Source: Pseudomonadota bacterium (GTDB taxonomy: Bacteria; Pseudomonadota; Gammaproteobacteria; Steroidobacterales; Steroidobacteraceae). From it: a stretch of DNA of 33,039 bases. Positions 9,223-19,583 of this stretch are shown here, piece by piece. The stretch lies in NCBI GenBank assembly GCA_025357635.1, contig JANXOV010000061.1:1-33039 (forward strand). The letters are read 5' to 3'. Below the pieces are notes generated by a model. That model saw only the letters and a list, made by a program, of their open reading frames with translations. It did not search any database and was not told the DNA's origin. Each line of letters opens with the position of its first letter. Position 1 is the first letter of the stretch. The position numbers and the translations under genes were made by a program.

Positions 9223-10149
9223 CTAGCGGACTTCGCCGATGAAGCGCAGCGGATCCACCTGCGCGCCATTTTTCAGCACTTCAAAATGCAAGTGCGTTCC
9301 GGTGGAACGGCCGGTGGAGCCCATGAGGGCAATCGGCTGGCCCTTGCGCACCATCTCCCCCGACTTCACCAGCAGCTTCTCGTTGTGTCCGTAGCGGGTC
9401 GACAGGCCATTGCCGTGGTTGATCTCGACCATTTCGCCAAAGCCCGAACGATCGCCGGACCAGGTCACCAATCCGGCGCCGACCGCCGTGACCTGCGTGC
9501 CTTCGATGGCGGCGAAATCGATGCCGCGATGAAAGGCGGTGTAGCCGGTGAACGGGTCGGCACGCTGGCCAAAATACGAGGAAATCCACCCTTCACCGAC
9601 GGGCCGGCCGGCCGGGTAGACCTGTTTGTTCAGTTCGCGGGTCAGAATCAGGTTTTCGAGCACGCCAAGCTGCTGCTCGCGGCTGGACAGCTGCGACTGC
9701 AGGCCATCGATCATGGAAGTCAGGCTGGGAATCTGCGCCGGCTGGCCGTCAGACCCGCCTTCTGATCCGCCCTGCGGGGGAGGGCTGCCAAAATCGAACT
9801 CGCCATTATCTAGGTTTGCCATCTGCGTCAGGCGCTTGCCCAGCGCATCCAGCCGGATCACGCTGGCATTCATCTGGCCGACCCGCATGGCGATGGCGTT
9901 GACCTTCTCCTGCAAGGCCTTGCGCGTCTCTTCCAGCTGGGCCTGCTGGCTCAGCAGCTCAGCGGACCATCCGCCGAGCTGATCCAGTGGGTGCACTGCG
10001 CCATGACGGCCGCCAAGGCTCATGCCAACGGAGAACGCGCCACCGACGATGAACAAGACGATGGCCAGCGCCGTGCAGATGACCGCAGGATGCCGAAGGT
10101 CCAGCTGCTTGACGCTTCCGGGGTTGCGGCCGACAAAAATAATGTTCAT
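9223..10149 (-). CDS. Membrane-anchored M23 (LytM-type) metallopeptidase with coiled coil
   Basis: Predicted peptidoglycan endopeptidase or amidase activator facing the periplasm. From the ATG at 10149 (308 residues), one membrane helix spans about 21-44. Heptad-rich coiled coil follows at about 60-112 and 140-175, with a Gly/Ser/Pro linker at about 121-140 between them, and an M23 domain lies at about 188-305. The zinc ligands are complete: H207 and D211 in HRGID, and H286 and H288 in HLHFE; H255 in RYGHN is the further active-site histidine. All catalytic residues are therefore kept, unlike in EnvC or NlpD, but activity is not proven. The start is chosen because GGAG lies eight bases upstream; the longer open frame to 10230 runs through leader RNA. 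A c-di-GMP-I riboswitch lies about 150 bases upstream. P. aeruginosa also has a gene at this place between secA and dciA. Confidence 0.9.
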   Translation of the reverse strand: MNIIFVGRNPGSVKQLDLRHPAVICTALAIVLFIVGGAFSVGMSLGGRHGAVHPLDQLGGWSAELLSQQAQLEETRKALQEKVNAIAMRVGQMNASVIRLDALGKRLTQMANLDNGEFDFGSPPPQGGSEGGSDGQPAQIPSLTSMIDGLQSQLSSREQQLGVLENLILTRELNKQVYPAGRPVGEGWISSYFGQRADPFTGYTAFHRGIDFAAIEGTQVTAVGAGLVTWSGDRSGFGEMVEINHGNGLSTRYGHNEKLLVKSGEMVRKGQPIALMGSTGRSTGTHLHFEVLKNGAQVDPLRFIGEVR

Positions 10150-10299
10150 GCAGTGGGCTCCAGCCGTGACCGCAGTGCCAATAAAACGCATATCCGCAAC
10201 AGCGCACCATGCGCCGCCGTGAGAGGCCAAGCCCCGAATCGAAGTCGCCGCTCACTGGCCTGATGGCCGAGAGCTGTTATCAACCCGCCGTCAATGCGA

Positions 10300-10405
10300 G
10301 TGATTCCCTGGCAACCCCGCTGTCCTAACCTGTTCGCCTTGATGCGGATCAGATCGTAGACCGGAGGCTTTGCGTCCCCACCTTTCGATGGGTATGCCCT
10401 GAGCA
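10300..10405 (-). promoter_or_regulatory. Cyclic-di-GMP class I riboswitch (GEMM-I aptamer) in the M23 peptidase leader
   Basis: Read on the minus strand, this matches the GEMM-I aptamer piece by piece. AGGGCATACC comes first. Then the hairpin CCCATC-GAAA-GGTGGG forms six pairs closed by the GAAA tetraloop (loop at about 10383-10386). GGGACGCAAAGCCTCCGG (about 10378-10361) is the near-invariant core. A second arm, GTCTA paired with TAGGAC around a bulged G, resembles the tetraloop-receptor helix. It ends AGCGGGGTTGCC, equivalent to the ligand-contacting AGCGGGGTTACC of the Vibrio cholerae Vc2 aptamer. The known ligand is c-di-GMP. The next gene downstream is the M23 peptidase, starting 150 bases later. 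I found no convincing terminator or ribosome-site-masking helix in the leader, so whether c-di-GMP turns the gene on or off is not readable. A small hairpin GCGCA-TGG-TGCGC lies at 10203-10215. Confidence 0.9.
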
Positions 10406-10413
10406 GTCAAAAA

Positions 10414-10496
10414 GCACTATGCAACAAAAAGGTGACTTAAAACAAGGATTTCCGCACACTCTGGAGTCTAAAAATGCGTCTCAAAATGCATAGTGC
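10414..10496. repeat. Perfect 10-bp inverted repeat pair flanking the dciA start
   Basis: GCACTATGCA at 10414-10423 and its exact reverse complement TGCATAGTGC at 10487-10496 are 63 bases apart. The left copy lies just outside the riboswitch, where a minus-strand -10 (CATAGT) with a weak -35 (TTGTTT) 18 bp upstream could serve the peptidase transcript. The right copy falls in codons 5-8 of dciA. The surrounding 100 bp are much more AT-rich than the rest of the window. It may be a pair of operator half sites or chance. Confidence 0.4.
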
Positions 10497-10803
10497 AATG
10501 CAAAAAACCAAGAGTGTCAGTGAGTTATTAGGAGGATCCTCGAAAGCACTTCGAGAGTTGCGCCTTCGCCTGGATGAACGCTCAGAGTTGTTGCTGCGGG
10601 TGCGTTCCGCCCTGCCCCCTGCCCTGGTCAGTCACGTTGACAGCGCCGGCCTGGAGCGGGGCCGGCTCACGTTGGGCACCGCCAGCGCTGCCTGGGCATC
10701 GCGTCTTCGTTATGTCAAACAGGAATTATCCGAGCGGCTGTTCGCCGACTACGGACTGCAAATCGACAGCGTGAAAATCAAGATCGTCAGCCTCAGGCGT
10801 TGA
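10474..10803 (+). CDS. dciA: DciA (DUF721), replicative helicase loader
   Basis: DciA family protein, the helicase-loading factor of most bacteria that lack DnaC or DnaI; it interacts with DnaB. The 109-residue product has the DUF721 pattern: an N-terminal helical part ([21 protein letters not shown], split here as [11 protein letters not shown] and [10 protein letters not shown]), then the KH-like part with [17 protein letters not shown] and [15 protein letters not shown]. The ATG at 10474 is chosen because GGAG lies seven bases before it; two later in-frame ATGs (10486, 10498) lack this. It lies alone on the plus strand, back to back with the M23 peptidase gene, and its 3' end overlaps lpxC by 11 bases. 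The same neighbourhood (secA, a peptidase-like gene, dciA, lpxC) occurs in Pseudomonas. Confidence 0.9.
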   Translation: MRLKMHSAMQKTKSVSELLGGSSKALRELRLRLDERSELLLRVRSALPPALVSHVDSAGLERGRLTLGTASAAWASRLRYVKQELSERLFADYGLQIDSVKIKIVSLRR

Positions 10804-11704
10804 CGGCGGCGGGCACGTAGGAAATCGGCGCATCCTTGAGGCTTTCGAAGGTGACTTCGCGCCAGGCGCTGGCGGTGCCGATGAGTTTGCGCAGCAGCTT
10901 ATTGTTAAGCGCATGGCCGGACTTGAAGCCGCTGAACTCGCCGATGAGGCTGTGCCCGAGCAGATAAAGGTCCCCGATGGCGTCCAGAATCTTGTGCTTT
11001 ACGAACTCGTCTTCGTAGCGCAGTCCGTCTTCATTCAGTATGCGATCGTCATCGAGCACGATGGCGTTGTCCAGATTGCCGCCCAGCGCCAGATTGTGCG
11101 CCCGCAAGCCTTCCAGATCGCGCATGAAGCCAAAGGTGCGCGCCCGGCTGACTTCACGCAGGAACGAGGTGGTTGAAAAATCCATGGTCGCCGTTTGCGA
11201 GTGCTTCTTGAACGTGGGGTGATTGAATTCGATCTCGAAGTTCACCTTGAAGCCGTCGTAGGGATCGAAGCGCGCCCATTTGTCGCCGTCCTCCACCCGT
11301 ACGCTTTCCAAAATTCGAATGAAACGCTTGGGCGCCTTCTGCTCTTCGATACCCGCCGATTGCAGCAAAAAGACGAAGGGACCGGCGCTGCCGTCCATGA
11401 TGGGGACTTCCGGCGCGCTGACTTCGACCACCAAGTTGTCGATGCCCAGGCCTGCCAGGGCGGAGAGCAGATGCTCCACGGTTGAAATTTTTGCATCGCC
11501 TTTGTGCAGCGTCGTGCCGAGCGTGGTTTCGCCGACGTTCTGCGCGTGTGCCGGGATATCCACCGGCGGCGCCAGGTCCGTACGCCGGAAAACGATGCCC
11601 GTGTCCGGCGGCGCCGGATACAGGGTCATCAACACCTTCTTGCCGGTGTGCAGACCCACGCCGGTGGCGCGGATGGAGTTCTTCAATGTGCGTTGATTCA
11701 ACAT
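10793..11704 (-). CDS. lpxC: LpxC, UDP-3-O-acyl-N-acetylglucosamine deacetylase
   Basis: Zinc deacetylase that performs the committed step of lipid A synthesis. From the ATG at 11704 the protein is 303 residues, the family length, beginning [20 protein letters not shown]. Zinc ligands are H78 (in STVEHLLS), H237 and D241 ([11 protein letters not shown]). E77 is the general base and H264 ([10 protein letters not shown]) the other catalytic residue, numbered as in P. aeruginosa. An open frame reaches 11818, but that part is not conserved. The bases before the ATG are pyrimidine-rich (GCTCCCGTC) with no Shine-Dalgarno sequence, which is unusual here. lpxC is the last gene of the dcw block but is separated from ftsZ by a strong hairpin, and its end overlaps convergent dciA by 11 bases. 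Confidence 0.97.
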   Translation of the reverse strand: MLNQRTLKNSIRATGVGLHTGKKVLMTLYPAPPDTGIVFRRTDLAPPVDIPAHAQNVGETTLGTTLHKGDAKISTVEHLLSALAGLGIDNLVVEVSAPEVPIMDGSAGPFVFLLQSAGIEEQKAPKRFIRILESVRVEDGDKWARFDPYDGFKVNFEIEFNHPTFKKHSQTATMDFSTTSFLREVSRARTFGFMRDLEGLRAHNLALGGNLDNAIVLDDDRILNEDGLRYEDEFVKHKILDAIGDLYLLGHSLIGEFSGFKSGHALNNKLLRKLIGTASAWREVTFESLKDAPISYVPAAVNA

Positions 11705-11765
11705 GACGGGAGCTAAATTAACACATGCGGCCTGCCGCAGCCTATTGCCCGGTCCGCGCCAAAAC

Positions 11766-11796
11766 GGCGTCCGATGAACCCGTTTCATCGGACGCC
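11766..11796 (-). terminator. Strong hairpin terminator between ftsZ and lpxC
   Basis: Perfect 12-bp inverted repeat (GGCGTCCGATGA and TCATCGGACGCC) around a seven-base loop. On the minus strand the stem is followed by G and then TTTT (11764-11761). This fits a rho-independent terminator or attenuator after ftsZ and would partly uncouple lpxC from the dcw transcript. Confidence 0.75.
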
Positions 11797-11872
11797 CAAG
11801 CTGGAATGACGGACTCAATCCGCCGCGCGATTCCCGGCCTGAAGGACGCCGGGCGAAACCGCACAGTTCTCG

Positions 11873-13087
11873 CTAGTCGGCCTGCCGGCGCAGGAACGCC
11901 GGAATGTCCAACATGTCTTCCGACTCCACTTCGTTGCGCAAGCCATCGCCCACGGCGCGCTGGCGCTGTACGGTCGGTCGCTCCAGCACCGCGTAGTCCG
12001 TCGCCATCATCGGCGCGGAGCGGCGCACCATGCGCATCGGTGCAGGCGCTGCAGCGTTGGAGTGCGCATGCGAGCCGGCGTGCGCGCGCTCGTGCGAATG
12101 CTGCATCGGCTGCGGCGCCGACTTCACCACGGGGCGTCCCAGCCCGGTGGCCACGACGGTGACGCGGATCTGATTGCTCATCTCCGGATCGATGACGGTC
12201 CCGACCACTACCGTGGCCTCATCCGAGGCGAACTGCTTGATGACGTTGCCGACTTCCTGGAACTCACCGATGGACAGATCCATGCCGGCGGTGACATTGA
12301 CCAGGATGCCCTGCGCGCCTGCCAGGTTGATGTCCTCGAGCAGGGGTGAGGAGATGGCCGCCTCGGCGGCTTCGCGGGCACGATCATCGCCCGACGCACA
12401 GCCAGAGCCCATCATCGCCATCCCGGTTTCCGACATCACGGTGCGCACATCGGCGAAGTCGACGTTGATCAAGCCCGGACGCGTGATCAACTCCGCGATG
12501 CCCTGCACCGCGCCTTGCAGCACGGTGTTGGCGGCCTTGAACGCATCCAGCAGCGTGGTGTTGCTGCCCAGCACCGACAACAGCTTCTGGTTGGGAATCG
12601 TGATCAGCGAATCCACATACTTGGACAATTCGAGCATGCCGTTGTCGGCCACCCGCCCGCGCTTGTTGCCCTCCATCTCGAAGGGCCGCGTCACCACCGC
12701 GACGGTGAGAATGCCCAGTTCCTTGGCGACCTGAGCCACCACAGGCGCAGCGCCCGTGCCGGTGCCGCCGCCCATGCCGGCGGTGATGAACAGCATGTCG
12801 CAGCCTTCGATCAGCTCGATGATGCGATCGCGGTCCTCCATTGCGGCCTGGCGGCCGACTTCCGGATCTGCGCCCGCGCCCAGACCCTTGGTGATGTTGC
12901 AGCCGATCTGCAACGCGGTGCGCACCTTGGAGTGCTTGAGCGCCTGCGCGTCGGTGTTGATGCAAATGAAATCCACACCTTCAAGGCCGGCCTGGACCAT
13001 GTGCGAGACCGCGTTGCCGCCGCCGCCGCCCACTCCAAGCACCTTGATGATGGCACTTTGACTATATGAATCCATCAGTTCGAACAT
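11873..13087 (-). CDS. ftsZ: FtsZ, tubulin-like division GTPase
   Basis: Polymerises into the Z ring at midcell and recruits the divisome. From the ATG at 13087 the product is 404 residues. The GTPase signature GGGTGTG is at 106-112 and the N-terminal nucleotide loop [10 protein letters not shown] at 18-27. The synergy-loop region lies near [12 protein letters not shown]. The C-terminal conserved peptide [11 protein letters not shown] (394-404) is the docking site for FtsA, ZipA and ZapD. AGGAG lies eight bases before the chosen ATG (MFELMDS); a frame extending 17 codons upstream is not conserved. It lies 29 bp after ftsA and before a hairpin terminator. The linker between core and tail is rich in Ala/His/Arg (about residues 335-365). 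Confidence 0.98.
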   Translation of the reverse strand: MFELMDSYSQSAIIKVLGVGGGGGNAVSHMVQAGLEGVDFICINTDAQALKHSKVRTALQIGCNITKGLGAGADPEVGRQAAMEDRDRIIELIEGCDMLFITAGMGGGTGTGAAPVVAQVAKELGILTVAVVTRPFEMEGNKRGRVADNGMLELSKYVDSLITIPNQKLLSVLGSNTTLLDAFKAANTVLQGAVQGIAELITRPGLINVDFADVRTVMSETGMAMMGSGCASGDDRAREAAEAAISSPLLEDINLAGAQGILVNVTAGMDLSIGEFQEVGNVIKQFASDEATVVVGTVIDPEMSNQIRVTVVATGLGRPVVKSAPQPMQHSHERAHAGSHAHSNAAAPAPMRMVRRSAPMMATDYAVLERPTVQRQRAVGDGLRNEVESEDMLDIPAFLRRQAD

Positions 13088-13116
13088 TCCAGTCTCCTCA
13101 CGGGTCGTTATTAGGA

Positions 13117-14355
13117 TCAAAAATTGCCTTGAAACCAAGCCTTCATTCGCTCGAGCAGACTCTTCATGCCGCCGGACAGGAGCGGCATGTCAGGGCGCTG
13201 CAAATCGATATTGCTTTTCGCGTACAACAGAAGACCCACGCCGGTGGCGTGGATCGGATTGCTCACCACGTCGACCAGTCCGCTGACGTATTGCGGTATG
13301 CCCAAACGAACGGGCATGTGAAAGACTTCCTCGGCCAGTTCGATGGCGCCTTCCATCTTGGAACTGCCGCCGGTGAGCACGATGCCCGCCGCCACGGATT
13401 CTTCGAATCCCGAGCGGCGCAGTTCATCGCGGATCAGCGCGAACAGTTCCTCGTAGCGCGGCTCGACGATTTCGGCGAGCGTCTGGCGTGCGAGCCGCCG
13501 CGGCGGCCGGTCGCCCACGCTGGGCACTTCGATGGTTTCGTCCGGGTTGGCCAGTTGCGACAGCGCGCAGGCATATTTGATCTTGATGTCCTCGGCATAT
13601 TGCGTCGGCGTGCGCATGGACACGGCAATGTCGTTGGTGACCTGGTCTCCGGCAATCGGAATCACCGCTGTGTGGCGTATCGCGCCGCCGCCGAACACGG
13701 CGATATCGGTGGTGCCGCCGCCGATGTCGACGATGCACACGCCCAGATCCTTTTCATCCTCGGTGAGCACGGCGTAGCTGGAAGCCAGCTGCTCCAGCAC
13801 GATGTCGTCCACCGCAAGCCCACAGCGCTGCACGCACTTGACGATGTTCTGCGCCGAGCTGTCGGCGCCGGTGACGATGTGCACCTTGGCCTCCAGGCGC
13901 ACGCCGGACATGCCGATGGGATCGCGGATGCCCTCCTGCGAATCGATGATGTATTCCTGCGGCAGCACGTGCAGGATTTTCTGGTCGGCCGGGATGGCCA
14001 CCGCCTTGGCCGCGTCGATGACACGCTCGACGTCGCCCTGCACCACTTCCTTGTCCTTGATGGCGACGATGCCATGCGAGTTCAGGCTGCGCACATGACT
14101 GCCGGCGATGCCCGCGTACACCGAGTGGATCTCGCAGCCGGCCATGAGCTCGGCCTCCTCGATCGCGCGCTGAATGGACTGCACGGTGGACTCGATGTTC
14201 ACCACCACGCCCTTCTTCAGGCCGCGCGAAGGATGGCTGCCCAGGCCGATGATCTCCAGAGTGCCATCGGGCTTGAGCTCGCCGACGATCGCCACGACCT
14301 TGCTCGTGCCGATGTCCAGGCCGACGATGAGATTCCGATCAGAGCGCTTTGCCAT
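13117..14355 (-). CDS. ftsA: FtsA, actin-like membrane tether of the Z ring
   Basis: Actin-fold ATPase that anchors FtsZ to the inner membrane and signals to later division proteins. It is 412 residues long. The phosphate-1 motif GLDIGTSK is at 12-19, the second phosphate motif is [14 protein letters not shown] (about 204-217), and the adenosine motif is [12 protein letters not shown]. The C-terminus [16 protein letters not shown] is the amphipathic membrane-targeting helix. It is 15 bp after ftsQ and 29 bp before ftsZ. Nothing unusual. Confidence 0.98.
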   Translation of the reverse strand: MAKRSDRNLIVGLDIGTSKVVAIVGELKPDGTLEIIGLGSHPSRGLKKGVVVNIESTVQSIQRAIEEAELMAGCEIHSVYAGIAGSHVRSLNSHGIVAIKDKEVVQGDVERVIDAAKAVAIPADQKILHVLPQEYIIDSQEGIRDPIGMSGVRLEAKVHIVTGADSSAQNIVKCVQRCGLAVDDIVLEQLASSYAVLTEDEKDLGVCIVDIGGGTTDIAVFGGGAIRHTAVIPIAGDQVTNDIAVSMRTPTQYAEDIKIKYACALSQLANPDETIEVPSVGDRPPRRLARQTLAEIVEPRYEELFALIRDELRRSGFEESVAAGIVLTGGSSKMEGAIELAEEVFHMPVRLGIPQYVSGLVDVVSNPIHATGVGLLLYAKSNIDLQRPDMPLLSGGMKSLLERMKAWFQGNF

Positions 14356-14370
14356 GTATTCCTGCCGTCC

Positions 14371-15198
14371 TTATGCGTCGGTGTCGTCGGCGCGCAGCAG
14401 CGGCGCCGCCGCGGGAATCGCCGCGGGCACAGCCTGCGTGCGCCAGCCGATGGTGAAGCCGTTCGAGTAGCGCATGTCGATGTAACCGATGTCCGTGGCG
14501 CGGCGCGCGACCACCTGCGATGCTGTATGAATGAAGCGGTCCAGCCGCTCATCGACCTGGCTGCGGCCCAGGCGGATGGTCAGACCGCTGTCCAGGTCAA
14601 GCTCCCACGCGCCGCGCTCGTCCAGGCGCACCGCGGCGATGCGCATGCCGGCCTCGAGCATGCGACCCTGTGCAGACAAGTAGCGCTGCGCCACCTGCGA
14701 CTCCGTGCCTTCAGGACCCGACAGACGCGGCAACTCCGGCGGCACATGGGTTGAGGACTTCACGAACAATTCCCCGCGCGCATTCAACAAACCCGACTCG
14801 CCCCAGCGCGCCGCCGCGACCTGCTCGAGGATGACCACGTGCACACTGTTGGGCCAGCGCCGCTGGACGCGCGCACGATCGACCCAGGGCAGCGTTTCGA
14901 TCGCGCGCTGCACGGCATCCAGATCCGCGGACATGAACCCGGCTTTCAAGTACGGTGCGGCGGCCCGCTCCACCTGCCCCGGCGAAACGCGCTGGAAGCT
15001 GCCGTCGATGGACATCACGCGGATCGGACGGTCCAGACCCCAGCTCAAAGCGGTCAGGCTGCCGATCAGAATGCCCACGACAGCGACGCGGCGCGCGTGC
15101 AGCTTCCAGTGGATCTGCGGCAGGCGCCACCACGGACGCTTCACCGGTTTCGCCCTGGCCTTGAAGCGGTTCTGTGGTTTGAACAGATCCAGGGTCAT
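14371..15198 (-). CDS. ftsQ: FtsQ, bitopic divisome scaffold
   Basis: Single-pass inner-membrane protein linking cytoplasmic and periplasmic divisome parts through FtsL/FtsB. From the ATG at 15198 it is 275 residues. A basic cytoplasmic tail is followed by a membrane helix at about 37-54, then the POTRA domain (from about 57) with the typical LPWVDRARVQRRWPNSV, and the FtsQ beta domain (RWGESGLLNARGELF onward). The start is set by an ATGA overlap with the ddl stop; a longer frame to 15237 lies inside ddl. The C-terminus is Ala/Pro-rich. Confidence 0.95.
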   Translation of the reverse strand: MTLDLFKPQNRFKARAKPVKRPWWRLPQIHWKLHARRVAVVGILIGSLTALSWGLDRPIRVMSIDGSFQRVSPGQVERAAAPYLKAGFMSADLDAVQRAIETLPWVDRARVQRRWPNSVHVVILEQVAAARWGESGLLNARGELFVKSSTHVPPELPRLSGPEGTESQVAQRYLSAQGRMLEAGMRIAAVRLDERGAWELDLDSGLTIRLGRSQVDERLDRFIHTASQVVARRATDIGYIDMRYSNGFTIGWRTQAVPAAIPAAAPLLRADDTDA

Positions 15199-16159
15199 GT
15201 GCGCTGCCTGCAGAAGCTGGTTTCCAGAATCCGCCAAACCAGTTCCTCGAAATCGATGCCGACCTGCCGCGCCGCCTTGGGCACGAGGCTGTGATCCGTC
15301 ATGCCGGGCGTGGTGTTGATCTCGATGAAATAAAACTTGCCGCTGCGCTCATCGCGCATGAAGTCCACCCGGCCCCAGCCGCTGCAATCGGTGACGCGGA
15401 ATGCCGCCAGCGCCATGTTGCGCAAGCCTTCCTCCGCTGCCGCATCGATGCCGCTCGGGCAGTGATACTGCGTGTCGTCGCGGAAGTACTTGGCCTGGTA
15501 ATCGTAGAACTCGGTCGCGGGCTGGATGCGGATGGACGGCAAGGCCAGCTCGCCGAGCACCGCGACGGTGAACTCCGGCCCCTCGATGAACTTCTCCGCA
15601 AACACGATCGGATCGACCGCGCGCGCCTCTTTGAATGCAGCGGGCAACTGCGCCGCTGTTTTGACCTTGGTGATGCCGACGCTTGAACCCTGCGAGGCAG
15701 GCTTCACCATCATCGGCACGCCCACCTGTGCAAGCGCGGCGGGCACGTCAGCTTCGGTGTTGAGCACCGCATATTCCGGCGCGCTGATGCCGGCGCCGAT
15801 GACCACGCGCTTGGTCTTGAGTTTGTCCATGGTGAGCGCCGAGGCCAGCACGCCGCTGCCGGTATAAGGAATGCCCAGCCATTCGAGCGCGCCTTGAATC
15901 AGGCCGTCTTCGCCCCCCGGACCGTGCAGGATGTTCCAGGCACGATCGAACCCGTCCTCGCACAGCGCCTGGACGGGTCTTTCCTGCGGATCGAAGCCGT
16001 GCGCATCGACACCGCGGCGCTTCAACGCCGCCAGCACGGCGTTGCCGCTGAGCAGCGAGATCTCGCGCTCAGTGGAGTCGCCGCCGAGCAGCACCGCGAC
16101 CTTGCCGAATTGCGCGGCGCTGCTCGCGCGGCGCGCCGTATCGGTCGTGCGCAGCCGGC

Positions 16160-16163
<4 letters not shown>
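15195..16163 (-). CDS. ddl: D-alanine--D-alanine ligase
   Basis: ATP-grasp ligase that makes the D-Ala-D-Ala dipeptide added by MurF. From the ATG at 16163 (ATGA overlap with the murB stop) it is 322 residues, about 15 longer than E. coli DdlB because of a basic N-terminal extension (MSRLRTTDTARRASS). Core motifs are VLLGGDSTEREISLLSG, HGPGGEDG (family usually HGRGGEDG), KPASQGSSVGI, and the metal and substrate site FIEINTTPGMTDHSLVP. It lies between murB and ftsQ, the usual dcw position. Some starts further in would give the shorter form. Confidence 0.96.
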
Positions 16164-17067
<904 letters not shown>

Positions 17068-17071
<4 letters not shown>

Positions 17072-18477
17072 GCCACGGCTCCGGCGGCGAAGCGCGCCTT
17101 CAGATCCTGCGCCACGGCGCCAATGTTGCCGGCGCCCATGGTGAGCACCAGATCACCGTCGTGCACGACCAGCTTGAGCGCCGCCGCCAGGTCCTCGACG
17201 TGTTCCACGAAAACGGGTTCGACCAGGCCGCGCGAGCGGACAGCGCGGCAGATCGCGCGCCCGTCCGCATTGGCGATCGGCGCTTCGCCCGCCGCATAGA
17301 CCTCGGTCACGAGCAGCACATCCACTTCGCTCAGGACGCGGCCGAAGTCATCGAGCAGATCGCGCGTTCGCGTGAATCGATGCGGCTGGAAGACCAGTAC
17401 CACGCGCCGCCGCGGCCAGCCCTGACGCGCCGCTTCCAAGGTCGCGGCGATCTCCGTCGGGTGATGGCCGTAATCATCCACGAGCACGGCGCTGCCCGCC
17501 TCCCAGTGAATATCGCCCAATTGCTGCAGGCGCCGGTCGATGCCCTGAAAACCGGCAAGCGCGCGTTGGATGGCCGCGTCGGCCACGCCCAGTTCGCCGG
17601 CCACGGCGATCGCCGCCAGCGCATTGCGGACATTGTGCACACCGGGCAGATTGAGCGTGATCTGCAGCGGCGGCTGATTCGGCCGCAGCGCATCGAAGCG
17701 CGAGATCGTGCCGTCCCGGATGATGTTGACCGCTCGGATGTCCGCGCCGATGTCCAGACCGTAAGTGACAATGGGCCGCGCCACAGTGTTGAGAATGCCG
17801 CGAACCTGATCATCATCCACGCACAGCACCGCAAGCCCGTAGAAGGGCAGGTTGTGCAGGAAGTCGACGAAGCTTTGCTTCAGTCGCGCAAAGTCGCCTT
17901 CGTGAGTGGCCAGATGATCGTTGTCGATATTGGTGACGATGGCGATCATCGGCTGCAGATGCATGAACGAGGCGTCGCTCTCATCGGCCTCGGCGACCAG
18001 ATACCGCCCGGCGCCCAGGCGCGCATTGCTGTCCGCGCTTTTCAAGCGGCCGCCGATCACGAATGTGGGGTCCAGCCCGCCTTCGGCCAGAATGCTCGCC
18101 ACCAGGCTGGTGGTGGTGGTCTTGCCGTGGGTGCCGGCCACCGCCACCGAATAGCGGAAGCGCATCAGCTCGCCGAGCATTTCCGCGCGCGGCACCACCG
18201 GAATGCGCTTGTTCTGCGCAGCTTTCACTTCCGGATTCGCATCGCTGACGGCGGTGGAGACGACCACGACGTCGGCCGCGCCGAGATTCTCAGCGCGGTG
18301 ACCGATGAATATCTTGGCGCCCAATCGCTCCAGCCGCTGCGTTACCGCGTTGGCCTTGAGATCCGAGCCCTGCACTTCATACCCCAGGCTCAGCAGGACT
18401 TCGGCAACGCCACCCATGCCGCTGCCCCCGACGCCGACGAGGTGGATGCGATGAATGCGCCGCATGCGATCGTTCAT
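17068..18477 (-). CDS. murC: UDP-N-acetylmuramate--L-alanine ligase
   Basis: First amino-acid-adding Mur ligase. From the ATG at 18477 (ATGA overlap with murG) it is 469 residues, beginning [21 protein letters not shown] with the Rossmann-like UDP-binding loop. The ATP loop is [13 protein letters not shown] (about 117). The central domain has [13 protein letters not shown] and NIDNDHL, and the C-terminal domain has [10 protein letters not shown] and FQPHRFTRT, all typical of MurC. The open frame extends far upstream through murG, but only the part from 18477 is MurC. Confidence 0.97.
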
Positions 18478-19583
18478 GCGTACGCTCCGGCTGTCAGACA
18501 CGAATCGGCCAGCCGCGCCGCCGCGTCGGTGATGGCGCTGCTCCGCGCCGCCTGCGCCATCTGCGTAAGGCGCGCGCGATCGCCGCTCAACTCCGCAATC
18601 AGCCGGCTCAAGGCGTCCGCGTCCAGATCGCGCTCCTGCACCAGGCGCGCCGCGCCGATGCGCACCATGACCTGCGCGTTGCGGGTCTGATGATCGTCCA
18701 CCGCCGCCGGAAACGGCACCAGCACCGCGGCCAGCCCGGCGGCCTGCAGTTCGGTGATGGTCAGCGCACCGGCGCGGCACACGGCCAGGTCCGGCCATTC
18801 ATAGGCCGCCGCCATGTCATCGATGAAGGCGAATACGTCGGCCTCCACGGCCGCTTGCGCATAGGCCTGACGCGTCGCCTGCAAGCCCCGCTCGCCGGCT
18901 TGATGACGCACCTGCGGCCGCTGCTGCGGGGCAATGCGGGCCAGCGCCTGCGGCAGCAGCTCGTTCAAGCGCTGCGCGCCCTGGCTGCCGCCCAGCACGA
19001 GCAGACGCACCGGTCCCTGCCGCGATGCGAAGCGCACCTGCGGCGGCGCGAGTGCCGCGATGTCGGCGCGCACCGGATTGCCGATGCAGGTGGCGTGCAC
19101 CTGCGTGCCGAAACTGCCCGGAAATGCCTCGAATACTTGAGTGGCCACACGCGCCAGAATCCGGTTGGTCAGACCCGCCACGGCGTTCTGTTCGTGCACC
19201 AGCAGCGGAATGCGCGCCAGGCGTGCCGCGATGCCGCCCGGACCGCTGGCAAAACCGCCGGCGCCGAGCACGACGCGCGGCCGCACGCGCTTGATGATGG
19301 CGCGAGCCTGATTGACCGCGCCGAGCAGACGAAACGGCGCGCGCAGCCAGGCGGCGAGTCCCTTGCCGCGCAATCCGGCGACGTCCACCTTCTCCAGCGC
19401 AAAGCCGTTCGCCGGCACGAGGCGCGTTTCCATGCCGCCCGTGCTTCCCAGCCAGACCACGGCGACGCCGCGTTCTCGCAGCACCTTGGCAACGGCCAGC
19501 GCCGGGAACACGTGACCTCCGGTTCCACCCGCCATGATCATGACGGGGCCCGCCGCGGCGTCTTGCGCTGCGCGCGCGATCAT
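18474..19583 (-). CDS. murG: MurG, lipid II-forming GlcNAc transferase
   Basis: Membrane-associated GT28 glycosyltransferase that adds GlcNAc to lipid I at the inner face of the membrane. The 369-residue product has [21 protein letters not shown] near the N-terminus, [13 protein letters not shown] at the start of the C-terminal half, and the donor-site region [16 protein letters not shown] with [14 protein letters not shown]. About 12 N-terminal residues ([12 protein letters not shown]) precede the core. The ATG overlaps the ftsW stop (ATGA). Confidence 0.97.
   Translation of the reverse strand: MIARAAQDAAAGPVMIMAGGTGGHVFPALAVAKVLRERGVAVVWLGSTGGMETRLVPANGFALEKVDVAGLRGKGLAAWLRAPFRLLGAVNQARAIIKRVRPRVVLGAGGFASGPGGIAARLARIPLLVHEQNAVAGLTNRILARVATQVFEAFPGSFGTQVHATCIGNPVRADIAALAPPQVRFASRQGPVRLLVLGGSQGAQRLNELLPQALARIAPQQRPQVRHQAGERGLQATRQAYAQAAVEADVFAFIDDMAAAYEWPDLAVCRAGALTITELQAAGLAAVLVPFPAAVDDHQTRNAQVMVRIGAARLVQERDLDADALSRLIAELSGDRARLTQMAQAARSSAITDAAARLADSCLTAGAYA

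Noticed and set aside
10150-10230. N-terminal extension of the M23 peptidase to 10230
   Set aside because: It has no ribosome-binding site and lies in the riboswitch leader; the ATG at 10149 has GGAG at good spacing and is followed by a normal anchor sequence.
13066-14754. 562-codon plus-strand open frame opposite ftsA and part of ftsQ
   Set aside because: It is a shadow of conserved genes with low-complexity His/Arg/Ala composition and no motif.
17161-18690. 509-codon plus-strand open frame opposite murC
   Set aside because: It is fully antisense to murC and the end of murG, with shadow-type composition.
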